The position numbers and the translations under genes are program-made. A stretch of 64,000 bases of DNA, from NCBI GenBank assembly GCA_964565865.1, contig CAZMGM010000004.1, forward strand, positions 55,175 through 119,174, given 5' to 3'. Every line of letters begins with the position of its first letter. The first letter of the stretch is position 1. Under the pieces are notes generated by a model. That model saw nothing but the letters and a program-made list of their open reading frames with translations. It was not told the origin of the DNA and searched no databases. Of this stretch, positions 41,727 to 51,500 are shown piece by piece. Source of the DNA: CBDAPI01 sp964565865 (GTDB lineage Bacteria; Acidobacteriota; UBA6911; RPQK01; CBDAPI01).

Positions 41727-44700
41727 ATGTACATCGAACTCAAGACCAGTAGCGCCTTCAGTTTCCTGGAAGGTGCTTCTTTGCCGGAAGAGCTTGCCCG
41801 GGAAGCAGCCCGGTTGGAATATCCTGCCGTTGCCATGCTCGACAGAGACGGCGTTTATGGAGCACCCCGATTCTACAAGGCTTGTCGCAAAGTTGGAGTC
41901 CGCCCTCTGGTCGGGGCAAGGATCAGCTTGAAAGAAGGTGGGGAACTTCCCCTTTTAGTGGAGAATCGAAAAGGCTATAAAAACCTTTGCCAGCTCCTGA
42001 CTCGAATGAAACTAAGAGCCCCAAAAGGAAAAGGGGAAATCGAACTTGACGAGGTCGAATCATATTCCAGAGGACTGGTTTGCCTGACCGGAAATCTGCA
42101 GGGACCAATCGCGATTGCAGTTTCACGAGGCGGTTTGCGCCAGGCCTCACGAATGCTGGATCGTCTCAAGATGATGTTCGGTCCGCAAAGTGTATTCGTC
42201 GAGATCCAACGCCATTTTCTGCGCGAACAGGAACGCCTCAATCAAATTCTTATCAGCCTGTCGGAGCACCATAGACTGCCCTTGCTGGCCTCGAACGGAG
42301 TGCTTTATGCAAACCGGAACAGAAGGCCTCTTCAGGATGTTCTGACCTGCATCCGCCACAAGACGACATTGCGCGAAGCCGGCCGGCTTCTCTCTCTGAA
42401 CTCCGAACGATATCTCAAATCACCGGCAGCAATGGAGTCTCTCTTCAGTGATTTAAAGGTGGCTCTCCGCACCAGCTGTCTCCTGGGTCAGCGACTCCAT
42501 TTCACACTGGAGAATCTAGGGTATCAGTTTCCGCTCTTCCCTCTTCCTACAGGCGAGACCATGAACAGTTATCTGAGAAAATTGACTCGTCAAGGAGCGC
42601 GAGAGCGTTATCGGCCCTATAACCAATCAGCTCGACGGCAAATTGAGAAGGAGCTTGCGTTAGTTCGAAAATTGGACCTTGCAGGCTACTTTCTCATTGT
42701 TTGGGACCTGGTTCAGTTTTGTCGAGCACAGGGGATTCTGGCGCAAGGCCGGGGGTCTGCCGCCAACAGTGCTGTTTGCTACAGCCTCGGAATTACTGCA
42801 GTCGACCCAGTAGGGATGGATCTACTCTTCGAACGCTTCCTTTCGGAGGAGCGAGGAGAGTGGCCGGATATCGATATTGACCTCCCCAGTGGAGAACGGC
42901 GAGAAAGAGTCATTCAATACGTCTACAAGCGTTACGGACAACTGGGTGCAGCTATGACAGCCAACGTGATCACTTATCGTGCCCGTGGTGCGGCACGTGC
43001 AGTTGGAAAAAGCCTGGGATTTCCCTCCCAGAAGATTGATCGACTGGCCAAAGTTCTAACCACCTGGGAACCACATGCCGAGGAGATCGATCCTGATCAC
43101 TTGGAGAAATCGGGACTGGATGCCTGTCATCATCAAACCCGGCTTTTCTTTGAGCTCTGGAAGCAGATCCAACATCTTCCCCGACATCTCGGACAACACA
43201 GTGGCGGAATGGTCATTGCCCGGAACCGGCTCGATTCAGTTGTCCCCCTGGAAAACGCCTCCATGCCGGGTCGAAGAGTCCTCCAATGGGACAAAGAAGA
43301 CTGTGCCGATCTGGGTATTATCAAAGTCGATTTGCTGGGCCTAGGAATGATGTCGGTACTCCAGGATGCGATCCAGTTGATTCGACAGCACTCGGGAAAA
43401 GAGGTGGATCTAGCCTCTCTTCCTGCGGATGATCCCCAAGTGTACGAACTATTACGGAAGGCCGATACAGTGGGCTTGTTTCAGGTGGAAAGCCGGGCTC
43501 AGATGGCGACTTTGCCTCGTCTAAAACCCCGCTGTTTCTACGATTTAGTCGTTGAGATCGCGATCATACGCCCGGGGCCGATCGTTGGTCAGATGGTGCA
43601 TCCTTACCTGAGGAGACGAGCCGGACTGGATCCGGTCACCTATCCGCATCCTTCTCTGGAGCCTATTCTCAAACGGACTCTTGGAGTTCCTATCTTCCAG
43701 GAACAGCTGCTGAAAATCGCGATGACAGTTGCAGGATTCTCCGGAGGCGAAGCGGAGAAACTGAGACGGGCACTCGGCTGCAATCGATCTGAACAGCGAA
43801 TGGGAGAAATTGAAGTAAAACTGCGCCAGGGCATGGAAAACAACGGAATCGAAGGAGAAAGAGCGGAAACAATTATTCGTTACATCTCATCTTTTGCGCT
43901 GTATGGTTTCCCGGAATCCCATTCGGCCAGCTTTGCCTTACTCACTTATGCGAGTGCATACCTGAAGGTCCATTTCCCGGCTGCGTTTTATGCTTCGCTC
44001 TTAAACAATCAGCCCATGGGTTTCTACCGTCCTGCCACTCTTGTAAAAGATGCTCAGCACCGAGGCCTGAGAGTCAAACCGATTGATGTACAGTTCTCCA
44101 ACTGGCTGTGCACACTTGAACCCGACGGTTCCTTAAGACTGGGTTTGTGCTACGTGCAGAGACTGCGGGAAAAGGCGGCCCTTCGCATCGTAGAACAACG
44201 GCACAAAGCCCCGTCCCGAAACCTGGGGGATTTTGTACAAAGGTGTCAGTTACAGAAACCAGAATTGGTCACTCTGGCTGAAATCGGCGCCTTGAATTGC
44301 TTCGGAATGAAGCGCCGTGAAGCTCTCTGGCAAGTAGCAAAAGTTTCCCGCCCGTCCGGCCCTCTTTTCAACTCCATTCCTTCCCTTGCCGAGAGTTCCT
44401 CCCCGCTTCACGACATGGCTGCTCTGGAACGCCTGCAGGCTGACTTTAGAGGCACCAAACTGACTACCGGACCTCATCCGGTAGCGCTGATTCGCCAGGC
44501 TGTATCAAAGAAGGGTGCCTCTCCAGTCTCCCATCTGCCTTCGATCAAGAATGGTCAGCTCGTTAGAGTGGCGGGTGGAATTATCGTCCGACAGCGGCCT
44601 CTAACGGCCAAAGGATTCTTTTTTCTGAGCCTCGAAGATGAAACCGGAATTTCCAACATTGTTGTCAAACCTCCAGTTTTCAAGAAGAACAGGGACACTC

Positions 44701-44831
44701 TTGTCAACCACCCGTTTCTTCTCATTGAAGGCACTTTGCAGAACGCTGACAACGTCGTCTCCATTCTGGCTGATCGCTTCTGGCCCCTTGAAATTAAAGC
44801 AGCGCACCTTCCCTCTCATGATTTTCATTGA
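41727..44831 (+). CDS. dnaE2: Error-prone DNA polymerase III alpha subunit DnaE2 (ImuC)
   Basis: 1034 residues from the ATG at 41727, which opens exactly at the PHP domain (MYIELKTSSAFSFLEGASLP). Upstream in-frame codons are repeat-like and not conserved. The PHP domain lacks several metal ligands, as usual in DnaE2. The polymerase active site is WPDIDIDLPSGERRE, after RGSAANSAVCYSLGI. Later come GLFQVESRAQMATLPRLKP and FPESHSASFALLTYASAYLK, and an OB fold near 960-1030 (VRVAGGIIVRQRPLTAKG). It is the catalytic partner of ImuA/ImuB in SOS mutagenesis. Confidence 0.93.
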   Translation: MYIELKTSSAFSFLEGASLPEELAREAARLEYPAVAMLDRDGVYGAPRFYKACRKVGVRPLVGARISLKEGGELPLLVENRKGYKNLCQLLTRMKLRAPKGKGEIELDEVESYSRGLVCLTGNLQGPIAIAVSRGGLRQASRMLDRLKMMFGPQSVFVEIQRHFLREQERLNQILISLSEHHRLPLLASNGVLYANRNRRPLQDVLTCIRHKTTLREAGRLLSLNSERYLKSPAAMESLFSDLKVALRTSCLLGQRLHFTLENLGYQFPLFPLPTGETMNSYLRKLTRQGARERYRPYNQSARRQIEKELALVRKLDLAGYFLIVWDLVQFCRAQGILAQGRGSAANSAVCYSLGITAVDPVGMDLLFERFLSEERGEWPDIDIDLPSGERRERVIQYVYKRYGQLGAAMTANVITYRARGAARAVGKSLGFPSQKIDRLAKVLTTWEPHAEEIDPDHLEKSGLDACHHQTRLFFELWKQIQHLPRHLGQHSGGMVIARNRLDSVVPLENASMPGRRVLQWDKEDCADLGIIKVDLLGLGMMSVLQDAIQLIRQHSGKEVDLASLPADDPQVYELLRKADTVGLFQVESRAQMATLPRLKPRCFYDLVVEIAIIRPGPIVGQMVHPYLRRRAGLDPVTYPHPSLEPILKRTLGVPIFQEQLLKIAMTVAGFSGGEAEKLRRALGCNRSEQRMGEIEVKLRQGMENNGIEGERAETIIRYISSFALYGFPESHSASFALLTYASAYLKVHFPAAFYASLLNNQPMGFYRPATLVKDAQHRGLRVKPIDVQFSNWLCTLEPDGSLRLGLCYVQRLREKAALRIVEQRHKAPSRNLGDFVQRCQLQKPELVTLAEIGALNCFGMKRREALWQVAKVSRPSGPLFNSIPSLAESSSPLHDMAALERLQADFRGTKLTTGPHPVALIRQAVSKKGASPVSHLPSIKNGQLVRVAGGIIVRQRPLTAKGFFFLSLEDETGISNIVVKPPVFKKNRDTLVNHPFLLIEGTLQNADNVVSILADRFWPLEIKAAHLPSHDFH

Positions 44832-44870
44832 AGATGGGTCCCGGGGGAGGTCGGTGGTCGCCCATCACGC

Positions 44871-44895
44871 GGGCCGGCACAAGACCGGCCCTTAC
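44871..44895 (+). repeat. GC-rich dispersed repeat, copy 1
   Basis: GGGCCGG-CACAAGA-CCGGCCC followed by TTAC: a 7-bp stem and loop. A second copy in the same orientation is at 45673-45693 (18 of 20 bases shared over the core GGCACAAG...CCGGCCC). It lies between dnaE2 and the flavin reductase gene. Confidence 0.6.
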
Positions 44896-45001
44896 GAACA
44901 GATCTGTTCGGACCACGGAGGGTACTTCTACTAGCATTTGAAATGAACTTGTTCTAAAGTTCTCCCATTCGGCTTGGCGGCTAGAGAACCTACCTGTGAC
45001 A

Positions 45002-45481
45002 ATGAATCCAGATTTCTTTCGGAAAATCATGGGGAATTTCGCCAGCGGAGTCACGGTGGTCAGCGCAATTGGCCGCCGAGATCAACCTTATGGCGTTACC
45101 GTCAACTCCTTTACGTCCGTTTCCCTGGACCCGATTCTAGTGCTTCTCTGCCTTCACAACCGCCTGGGTGGATTGACTGCCCTCCTTGAAAGCCAGCTGT
45201 TTGCCATCAATATTCTCTCCCGAAAACAGGTCCACATTTCCAACTATTTTGCCGCCTCCCGAAGGGACCGCTCCCGCCACCTGAGCTGGAGAGCCGCCTC
45301 TGGAGTCCCCTTGATCCGAGGATGTCTGGGTCATCTCGAATGCCATCTGGAAAACACCCACACCGCCGGCGATCACACCATCCTGGTGGGGCGAGTCGTG
45401 GAGGGCCGTCTGCGGCCCAGGCAGGGCAAGCCCCTGCTTTTTTTCAGAGGCAAATACAGGAACATTGGACAGCCTGCTTGA
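45002..45481 (+). CDS. Flavin reductase-like FMN-binding protein
   Basis: 159 residues from the ATG at 45002 (a GTG six bases earlier is possible). It has the split-barrel flavin reductase fold: GNFASGVTVVSAIG, YGVTVNSFTSVSLDPILVLLCL, FAINILSRKQVHISNYFA, GCLGHLECHLENTHTAGDHTILVGRV, and PLLFFRGKYRNI. These enzymes reduce free FMN with NAD(P)H to feed monooxygenases, or act alone. No monooxygenase is nearby. It is flanked on both sides by the same GC-rich repeat, together with the FHA fragment that follows 10 bp downstream. Confidence 0.88.
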   Translation: MNPDFFRKIMGNFASGVTVVSAIGRRDQPYGVTVNSFTSVSLDPILVLLCLHNRLGGLTALLESQLFAINILSRKQVHISNYFAASRRDRSRHLSWRAASGVPLIRGCLGHLECHLENTHTAGDHTILVGRVVEGRLRPRQGKPLLFFRGKYRNIGQPA

Positions 45482-45490
45482 GACCGGAAT

Positions 45491-45649
45491 ATGAGAAGTC
45501 CGTATTTGAGATGGGTTACGTCAGAAGGGCAGGAACAGGTTTTCGTTTTTTCCGTTGACCAGGCTGTTCTGGGGCAAAACTCGGATACCGACATTATCCT
45601 GGCGGACCCGTATGTCTCACACCAGCACGCCAAGATTCTGAAGACCTAG
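45491..45649 (+). pseudogene. Truncated FHA-domain gene fragment
   Basis: 52 codons beginning MRSPYLRWVTSEGQEQVFVF and containing AVLGQNSDTDIILADPYVSH then QHAKI, the first half of a forkhead-associated phosphothreonine-binding domain. The stop falls right after the QHAKILKT strand, so about half the domain is missing. The conserved Arg of LGR, which contacts the phosphate, is Gln. FHA domains normally span 80-100 residues, so this is most likely a broken remnant rather than a working small protein. Confidence 0.6.
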
Positions 45650-45672
45650 GAAGGGGACACTATGTCGGCGTT

Positions 45673-45693
45673 GGGCACAAGGCCGGCCCCTAC
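45673..45693 (+). repeat. GC-rich dispersed repeat, copy 2
   Basis: GGGCACAAG-GCCGGCCCCTAC, same orientation as the copy at 44871. It covers the ctaB stop codon (minus strand, 45690-45692), so the repeat supplies the end of that gene. Confidence 0.55.
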
Positions 45694-46580
45694 ACCCTGT
45701 CCACTACCAGCACCCCCAGAAGAAAGGGTAAGTAGAGGACCGAAGCGCGCATGACGTAGACCGCATACGCCTGCGTCGGAGTTATCAGAAGGCTCAGAGT
45801 GGCAGCCAAAAAACCCAGGCTGAGGCCGACCGCCACCCCGAGATAAACGTTGCCTGCCAGCTCCAGGTTCCAGGGAAGGATACTGAAGCACGCCAGAAGC
45901 AAGGTGAAAAGAACGATCTGTCCAGCTGTCCTTCTCCCGGAGGCATCTACCAGCGGAAGCATTTTGAATCCCGCCCGCCGATAGTCTTCCCGATGAATCC
46001 ACGCGATCGCCAAAAAGTGCGGATACTGCCACAGGAACAAAATCCCGAACAGGATCCAGGCCTTGACCGTAAGCTCACCTCCGGCAGCCGTCCACCCGAT
46101 GAGGGGCGGAATCGCTCCCGGTAAGGCCCCTACCGTCGTACAAAGCGGCGTCTGCCTTTTCAGGGGTGTATAGGCAAGCAGGTAGATCAGGCTGCTGGTC
46201 AACCCCAGTATGGCCGGCGAGAGGCTGAGCATGAACGCCAGAACGAGAGTCCCTGCAACAATGAGGCTAAGCCCGTAGACCGTTGCGGACAACACACTGA
46301 CCCGGCCGGCCGGCAGGGGTCTTCCCGCCGTTCGGTGCATCCGGGCATCCTCATTCCGCTCCAGGACCTGATTCAGACAGACGGATCCACCCGCCAGCAG
46401 GGCGGTGGCCAGAACGGTGCAGACCAGACCCCAGGAGTCGACCGGGGTGCCTGAGGCCAGATAAAAGCCAGCCGCAGTCGTGACCACCACCAGGCTGGAA
46501 ACCCTCGGTTTCAAAAGCTGCAAGTAGGGCCGTAGTGTTCCAGCCGGAGTGGAAACACTCACATTTTCGTCAGTTTTCAT
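45690..46580 (-). CDS. ctaB: Protohaem IX farnesyltransferase (haem O synthase)
   Basis: 296 residues from the ATG at 46580, which overlaps the ctaA stop in an ATGA junction. It is an integral membrane prenyltransferase of the UbiA family. Catalytic Asp-rich motif NQVLERNEDARMHRTAGRPLP (near residue 70) binds farnesyl diphosphate through magnesium; the second motif is HREDYRRAG with LPLVD following. Eight or nine hydrophobic helices are visible. It adds the farnesyl tail to haem B, and ctaA then makes haem A for the oxidase encoded upstream. Confidence 0.93.
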   Translation of the reverse strand: MKTDENVSVSTPAGTLRPYLQLLKPRVSSLVVVTTAAGFYLASGTPVDSWGLVCTVLATALLAGGSVCLNQVLERNEDARMHRTAGRPLPAGRVSVLSATVYGLSLIVAGTLVLAFMLSLSPAILGLTSSLIYLLAYTPLKRQTPLCTTVGALPGAIPPLIGWTAAGGELTVKAWILFGILFLWQYPHFLAIAWIHREDYRRAGFKMLPLVDASGRRTAGQIVLFTLLLACFSILPWNLELAGNVYLGVAVGLSLGFLAATLSLLITPTQAYAVYVMRASVLYLPFLLGVLVVDRV

Positions 46581-47533
46581 GAGACCTTGCTCGGGTGCAG
46601 TCCTCCCGTCCCCATGTGGGAGGACCTGCACAACAGGCTCAGCGTAAGGCTGGCCGCCAGCATAAGGGCGCCAATTGCCAGATGGCCCGTCATTATCGCC
46701 ACCTCGACCGAAACCGGCTGAGGCCGGCTCAAGGAATCCAGGCGAATTACGAGGGCGCCAACTCCAAGCCCGAGCTGGACAAAGACAAGTCCCAGCAGGG
46801 TTCGACAGGCCTGTCCAACAAGGCCTGTCGAACCCTGTCGAAGAGCCGGAAATACTATGGTGACAATCATGACAACGACTGCTAGCGCTCCTAAAAGATG
46901 CCCTGCCAGGGCCCAGACATTCACCTGGGTAGCCTTCACACCGTCGATCGTCCCACTGTGCCGAAGCAGAGCTCCCAGGAACAACTGAGTGAACAGTGTG
47001 AACGTCAGCAGGCGTGCATTTGAGTATTTAACATGAGCCGGATCGGCCTGACCCCGTAGGGCCGCCGGAGGCCAGGATCGGGACGTAAATAGAGCCAGCG
47101 AGACTACCAGGCAAAAGAACGCCTGAGCCAGACTGGCATGCAGGACCGACATCATAACGGGGAGTTTCAACAATACAGCAAAGCCACCCAGCATAGCCTG
47201 CACGACAATCGCAGCAAGGGCGATCAGGCCCAGTCGTTTAAGCGCTCGATCGGCTTTCACAAGAAACAAAAGGCCATTGAGGATTAGAGTGAGAAGCCCT
47301 ACCACCGCGGCGATCATTCTGTGCCCATGCTCGTAAAAAACCCCACCCACCATGTCCGGCATCCACCGACCATAGGACCGCGGCCAATCGGGAACCGACA
47401 AACCTGCGTTGTTGCTGGTCACCAATCCACCAGCAATAATCAGGATAAACGTGCAGGTGGCGAGAACGACACAGAAGATATGGAGTGCACGATTCTCACC
47501 CCCGCTCATCGAGCTAACTATCGAAGCGTCCAA
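46577..47533 (-). CDS. ctaA: Haem A synthase (CtaA/COX15)
   Basis: 318 residues with about eight membrane helices. It oxidises the methyl group of haem O to the formyl of haem A. Histidine ligands: FYEHGHRMIAA, VLHASLAQ, and late GHLLGAL and GHLAIGAL. DWPRSYGRWMP lies in the first periplasmic loop. An inverted repeat (46798-46842) is translated in frame as RQGSTGLVGQACRTL in a loop near residue 230, so the insertion did not break the gene. It overlaps ctaB by 4 bp and follows the cupredoxin gene by 104 bp. Confidence 0.9.
   Translation of the reverse strand: MDASIVSSMSGGENRALHIFCVVLATCTFILIIAGGLVTSNNAGLSVPDWPRSYGRWMPDMVGGVFYEHGHRMIAAVVGLLTLILNGLLFLVKADRALKRLGLIALAAIVVQAMLGGFAVLLKLPVMMSVLHASLAQAFFCLVVSLALFTSRSWPPAALRGQADPAHVKYSNARLLTFTLFTQLFLGALLRHSGTIDGVKATQVNVWALAGHLLGALAVVVMIVTIVFPALRQGSTGLVGQACRTLLGLVFVQLGLGVGALVIRLDSLSRPQPVSVEVAIMTGHLAIGALMLAASLTLSLLCRSSHMGTGGLHPSKVS
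46798..46842. repeat. Inverted repeat with tandem TTCGACAGG units inside ctaA
   Basis: GGGTTCGACAGGCCT (46798-46812) and AGGCCTGTCGAACCC (46821-46835) are perfect 15-base arms around 8 bases (GTCCAACA). A further CCTGTCGAA follows at 46834-46842. The 9-mer TTCGACAGG thus occurs three times (one plus, two minus) in 45 bp. It resembles a REP-type palindrome and is fully within ctaA. Confidence 0.7.
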
Positions 47534-47637
47534 TCGAAGCCCTTGTTATCTTCCCGTCGTCCAGGCGCTCTACCGGCTCCCCTGTGGGACGGTACCGCGG
47601 GGGGGGGGGAGGGTTCCACGACGGGCTGCTAGTCTCC

Positions 47638-48411
47638 CTAGCTAAAATCGAGCGCCGAGGTCTGCCCTGTTGCGACGGTGATCTTCTGTTCCTCAGCCCC
47701 GAGCCTCTCATGCCAGACCTCAACCGTGTATTCACCCGGTGGGAGACCCTCCAGACTGTACCCTCCGTCAGATCCGGTTACCGTGAAATAGGGGTGAGCC
47801 ACGACTCCGATATAGGACTTCATCCAGGGGTGAACGTTGCATTTGACCGGAATCATAACTTCCGACCGGGCGAACCTCTTCTGGATGGGTACAGAGGCAG
47901 GAGCCTGTGAGACGTTCCAGTCGCGATTGTTGGACGGTGAGGGGTTGATGTTGTGAGTCGTATCGTCGTTATTCATGACTTCCAACACCTGTCCGGCCTG
48001 AATCCCCAGCACGTGGGGAGTGTAGATGCAGCCACGCTGGTCCAGGGAGACCGGCTCAGCGGGAGGCTGGAACGTGTAGTCATCCAGGCCTGATTTGACC
48101 CACACAAACGCGTTGTGAAGGGCGCCGTCTTCACTAATCTGCAGGTCCTGTGCGTAGACCCGAGAAGTGTGCTTGGCGGCGCAATTTGGATCGGCATTCA
48201 TTCGGATCCGTACTTTTCGCCCCGGCTCGCCCGTGTATTGGACACTCCCCGAAACAGCTCCGGCCGTCGAACGATCCACGGTCTTACCGGCTGCAGGCGC
48301 TCCAAGAGGGTCGACGGGAGCCGGAGTCGTGGACGGAGCTTCTCCGCCGCCACAACTCGCTGCAACAATTCCTACAAATGCCAGAATGATTAGATGTCTA
48401 GAGCAATACAT
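47638..48411 (-). CDS. Cupredoxin-domain lipoprotein
   Basis: 257 residues from the ATG at 48411 (GAGAGG eight bases upstream; an ATG at 48426 is possible). The lipobox is VAASC, so it is anchored in a membrane. Residues 55-200 form a plastocyanin-like domain with likely type 1 copper ligands His (NDDTTHN), Cys (VKCNVH), His (NVHPW) and Met (WMKSY). A short carboxypeptidase-regulatory-like beta domain (GGYSLEGLPPGEYTVEVWHE) ends the protein. It may shuttle electrons between the bc complex and the oxidase encoded in the same operon. A run of 11 Gs (47599-47609) lies just downstream, before ctaA. Confidence 0.85.
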   Translation of the reverse strand: MYCSRHLIILAFVGIVAASCGGGEAPSTTPAPVDPLGAPAAGKTVDRSTAGAVSGSVQYTGEPGRKVRIRMNADPNCAAKHTSRVYAQDLQISEDGALHNAFVWVKSGLDDYTFQPPAEPVSLDQRGCIYTPHVLGIQAGQVLEVMNNDDTTHNINPSPSNNRDWNVSQAPASVPIQKRFARSEVMIPVKCNVHPWMKSYIGVVAHPYFTVTGSDGGYSLEGLPPGEYTVEVWHERLGAEEQKITVATGQTSALDFS

Positions 48412-48539
48412 TTCTGAACCTCTCATGGAAGTAAGTACCTAGAAACAAGGGAGTGAGTCGCAGCGGCGTTCGGAGAAACCCGCCAGCTCTTTGTTCGTTA
48501 ATAGCGAGACTACTTCGTGCCGGGTATGAGAAATTGCCC

Positions 48540-51500
48540 TCACCTGTGGCTCAGCCTCCGCTGCTCCTCCGGTCTGAATTCGAACATGTATCGTACCACA
48601 AGGTCCGCATGGTCTCCCTGGTAGTCGCGAAAGCTGGGGAGGTCGGCCAGGGCGAAGACCCAACGGTCGCCGTCCCACCGGAACAGTCCGGACGGCATGG
48701 CCGTTCCAGGACGAATGATCTCCGGATGTACAAGCCAGCGCCGGGTCCAGTCTGGCTTGAGACGGGGGTTGACTAGGGCGAAATTGGGCGCCGTCTTTTC
48801 AGCGTCTGTTCTCGCATCCCCAGTGGCGTGACAACGCAGACAGGGAGCCGCATTGCTGGTGAAAAGCTGGCGGGCCATAGAAGTCTCTTTTCGCGAAAGT
48901 GGCTTCAACTGTGGCGCGATATAGGGCACAGGTTGTTTTGACAGAGCAGCAAAGAAGCGCACCAGTACGCCGATCTCCCCGTCTGACAGATTGAAGGAGG
49001 GCATTCTGACATCCAGGTACGGCCGAACGCCGTTGGTATGGAGATCAGTGGTAGTCAGGGCCGGGTTTTTGAGAAACCTCGTGAGCCACTCCGGGTTGGT
49101 GCGTGCTCCTTGTCCAACCAGAGAGGGAGGGAGCTTTTCCGCCTGATCTCCTTGATACTGGGGAAGCCCCTGCAGCACGGTCCCTTGTCCCGGGGAAAAC
49201 TGGTGACAGGCCTGGCAGTTGTATTTGTTGACCACCCACCATCCGTCCTGAACGTGTGTTCGCTCAGCCGAGGGAGAATAGTGAAACCGGTCCGGAATCC
49301 AGGACTCCACACTTCCCAGCAGCAGGGTCGTCAGCTGATCGATCTCCTCTTCGTCGAAGTGGAAATCTGGCATCCTGAGCTGCTCGAGCTCATTCTTTAT
49401 TTTGCCCGCGTCAAAAACGGCCGGGTCTGCGAGCTTGTGCTCGAAGAAACCCTTGTGGTTGTACCAGCCCTCCTCCTTGGCCTCGTGAGTCAGCAGGGCA
49501 AAGTCAAGGCGCTCCTTGGGTTTACTGCCTTCTAGGGTCAGGTTCGTCCCGATCTTCCCTTCTTTCTCGAGGGTGGCTATTTCATGACAGCCCGCGCAGC
49601 CGTAGTGTCTGACCAGAAATCGACCCCGATCGTAGAGTTCAGAATCCTCCATGAACGAGGCGTCGTCGTAGTGAGCGTCATCTCTCTTCAAAGTCATCAG
49701 ATAGGAGGCAACGTCGCGCGACTCTCCCCAACTCAACCTAAGGTTGGGCATCACGGTTTCGTTCTGGACCTGAAGAGAGTGGTCCCCCAGAGGGCTCTTG
49801 TTGTTCTCGAGGTCGAACTGAAAGGGCAGGCCGTGGCTTTCATAGTCTTCCCTGGTAACATCCCGCTCCAGGACCGGATCGTAGGGGAGGGTCCGATTCC
49901 GCGGGTTGTGGACCCAACGAACCAGATAATCGTAGTTCACCTTCTCCCCCACCCGTGTCAGATTGGAGGCAAAGGTACCACCCCTGGCCTCCTCGCCTTC
50001 TCCCACGGAGTGGCAGGCCAGGCACCCTCGCATCTCGAAAAGCTGCCGTCCCCGGGAGGTTTTTCCTGGAGGCTGGGAAGGAATTCCTTCTCGAATCGCC
50101 GCCTGCCAGATAAATGCTGAAATCGCCCGGATTTCTTCATCCGTCAGCCGAAACTGAGGCATCTTGGTAGTGGGTCGGAAGTCCTGAGGGTTCTTGATCC
50201 ATGAGGGAATCCAGTCGCGGTGCAGCTTGTTTCGAATCTCCTTGAGATTGGGGGCGACCCGTTTTCGCTCCATGAGGAGTTCATCGAGGCGAGCATCGAG
50301 CGTACTGGCATCGGCGTCGATCTCGGCAACCCGGAGGGTCCTCTTTGTTGCCTCGGCGTAAAAACGGTTGGCCTGCTCGTTGGTTTCCGCACGGTCTCCC
50401 TGCTCCAGCAATCTCTCGATCTCGACCTCGGTGGCTTCTCTGTCGAGTTTCAAGTCAGCGATTCCCTTGTGAGCCTCCCGCATCTGGGCGGACTCGACAT
50501 CAAACCCTTCGTAGGCGTGACAGCCTCTACACCCTCGATCCTGGAACAGGTTCTTGGCGGCGTTGAACGTGTCAGCGCCCTCCAACTGCCGATCAAGACG
50601 ATGACACTGGACGCAGCCTCCTTCGAAATTCTCCTGGTCGTAAAGAGGCCACAACCAGTGTTTGTACTGGCCATGAGCCCTGTCGATACTGACCGTACCC
50701 ACACCGTTACCGTTGTGGCAGGGTGAGCAGCCGAAAACCTCGGGATCATGAACGCCCAGGAGTTCCGAGGAACGGGGGTGGCTGACAAACAGTCGATTCC
50801 CGGCCATGTTGTCGGGAGTCAGTTCGACCGGTTCTCGAATCCCTAGGTGACACGACTCACAACGGTCCACTAGATTCATTTCCTCGTTGTGGATCTGCTG
50901 GATCTCGATTCTAGAGGCATCCACGCCGGCGATCAGTCCGTTGATTTGCGTCTCCGTGAGACCGGTTAATCGATTCCCGAGATAGGTGTTGAGCTCGGCC
51001 CGCAACTGCCCGGGGCGCCTCAAAATACGGGACTTGCCCGCCTGTACTTCCCCCTGACGGTCCTTCAAATCTTTAAACAGTTCGTCCAACTCGGTGTATG
51101 TGAAGACTTTGGCTCCGTCCGCCAGATCGAATTCATAGGATCGCTTGCTTAGTTCCTCGACTTCCTTGCCCAGAGCTGCTCTAGAATTTTCTCCGTGGGA
51201 GGTCTCCAACGCGTAAATCCTGGACTGGAGTTCGCTGCGAGCGGTGGCTAAGGGCATGGTGATCATGGCCAGCTGAGCTCGGATCCGGCGTTCCTCCTCT
51301 TCCAGTCCCTGCAGGTTCGAAGAAACCTGGTTTTCGGCTTTCTGAAGTTGTTGTGCAAGCTCCTGATACCCAGAGCTGGCCTTAATCTCCTCTACCTCCT
51401 GCGCCCTCGAGGGTCGCATGTCCTCTAATGCTGCTCGGTACAGCGAAGCAAAGTCTTCCTGGTGCTGGCGCCAGGGTCTCAATCCCACCATCTCTTCGTA

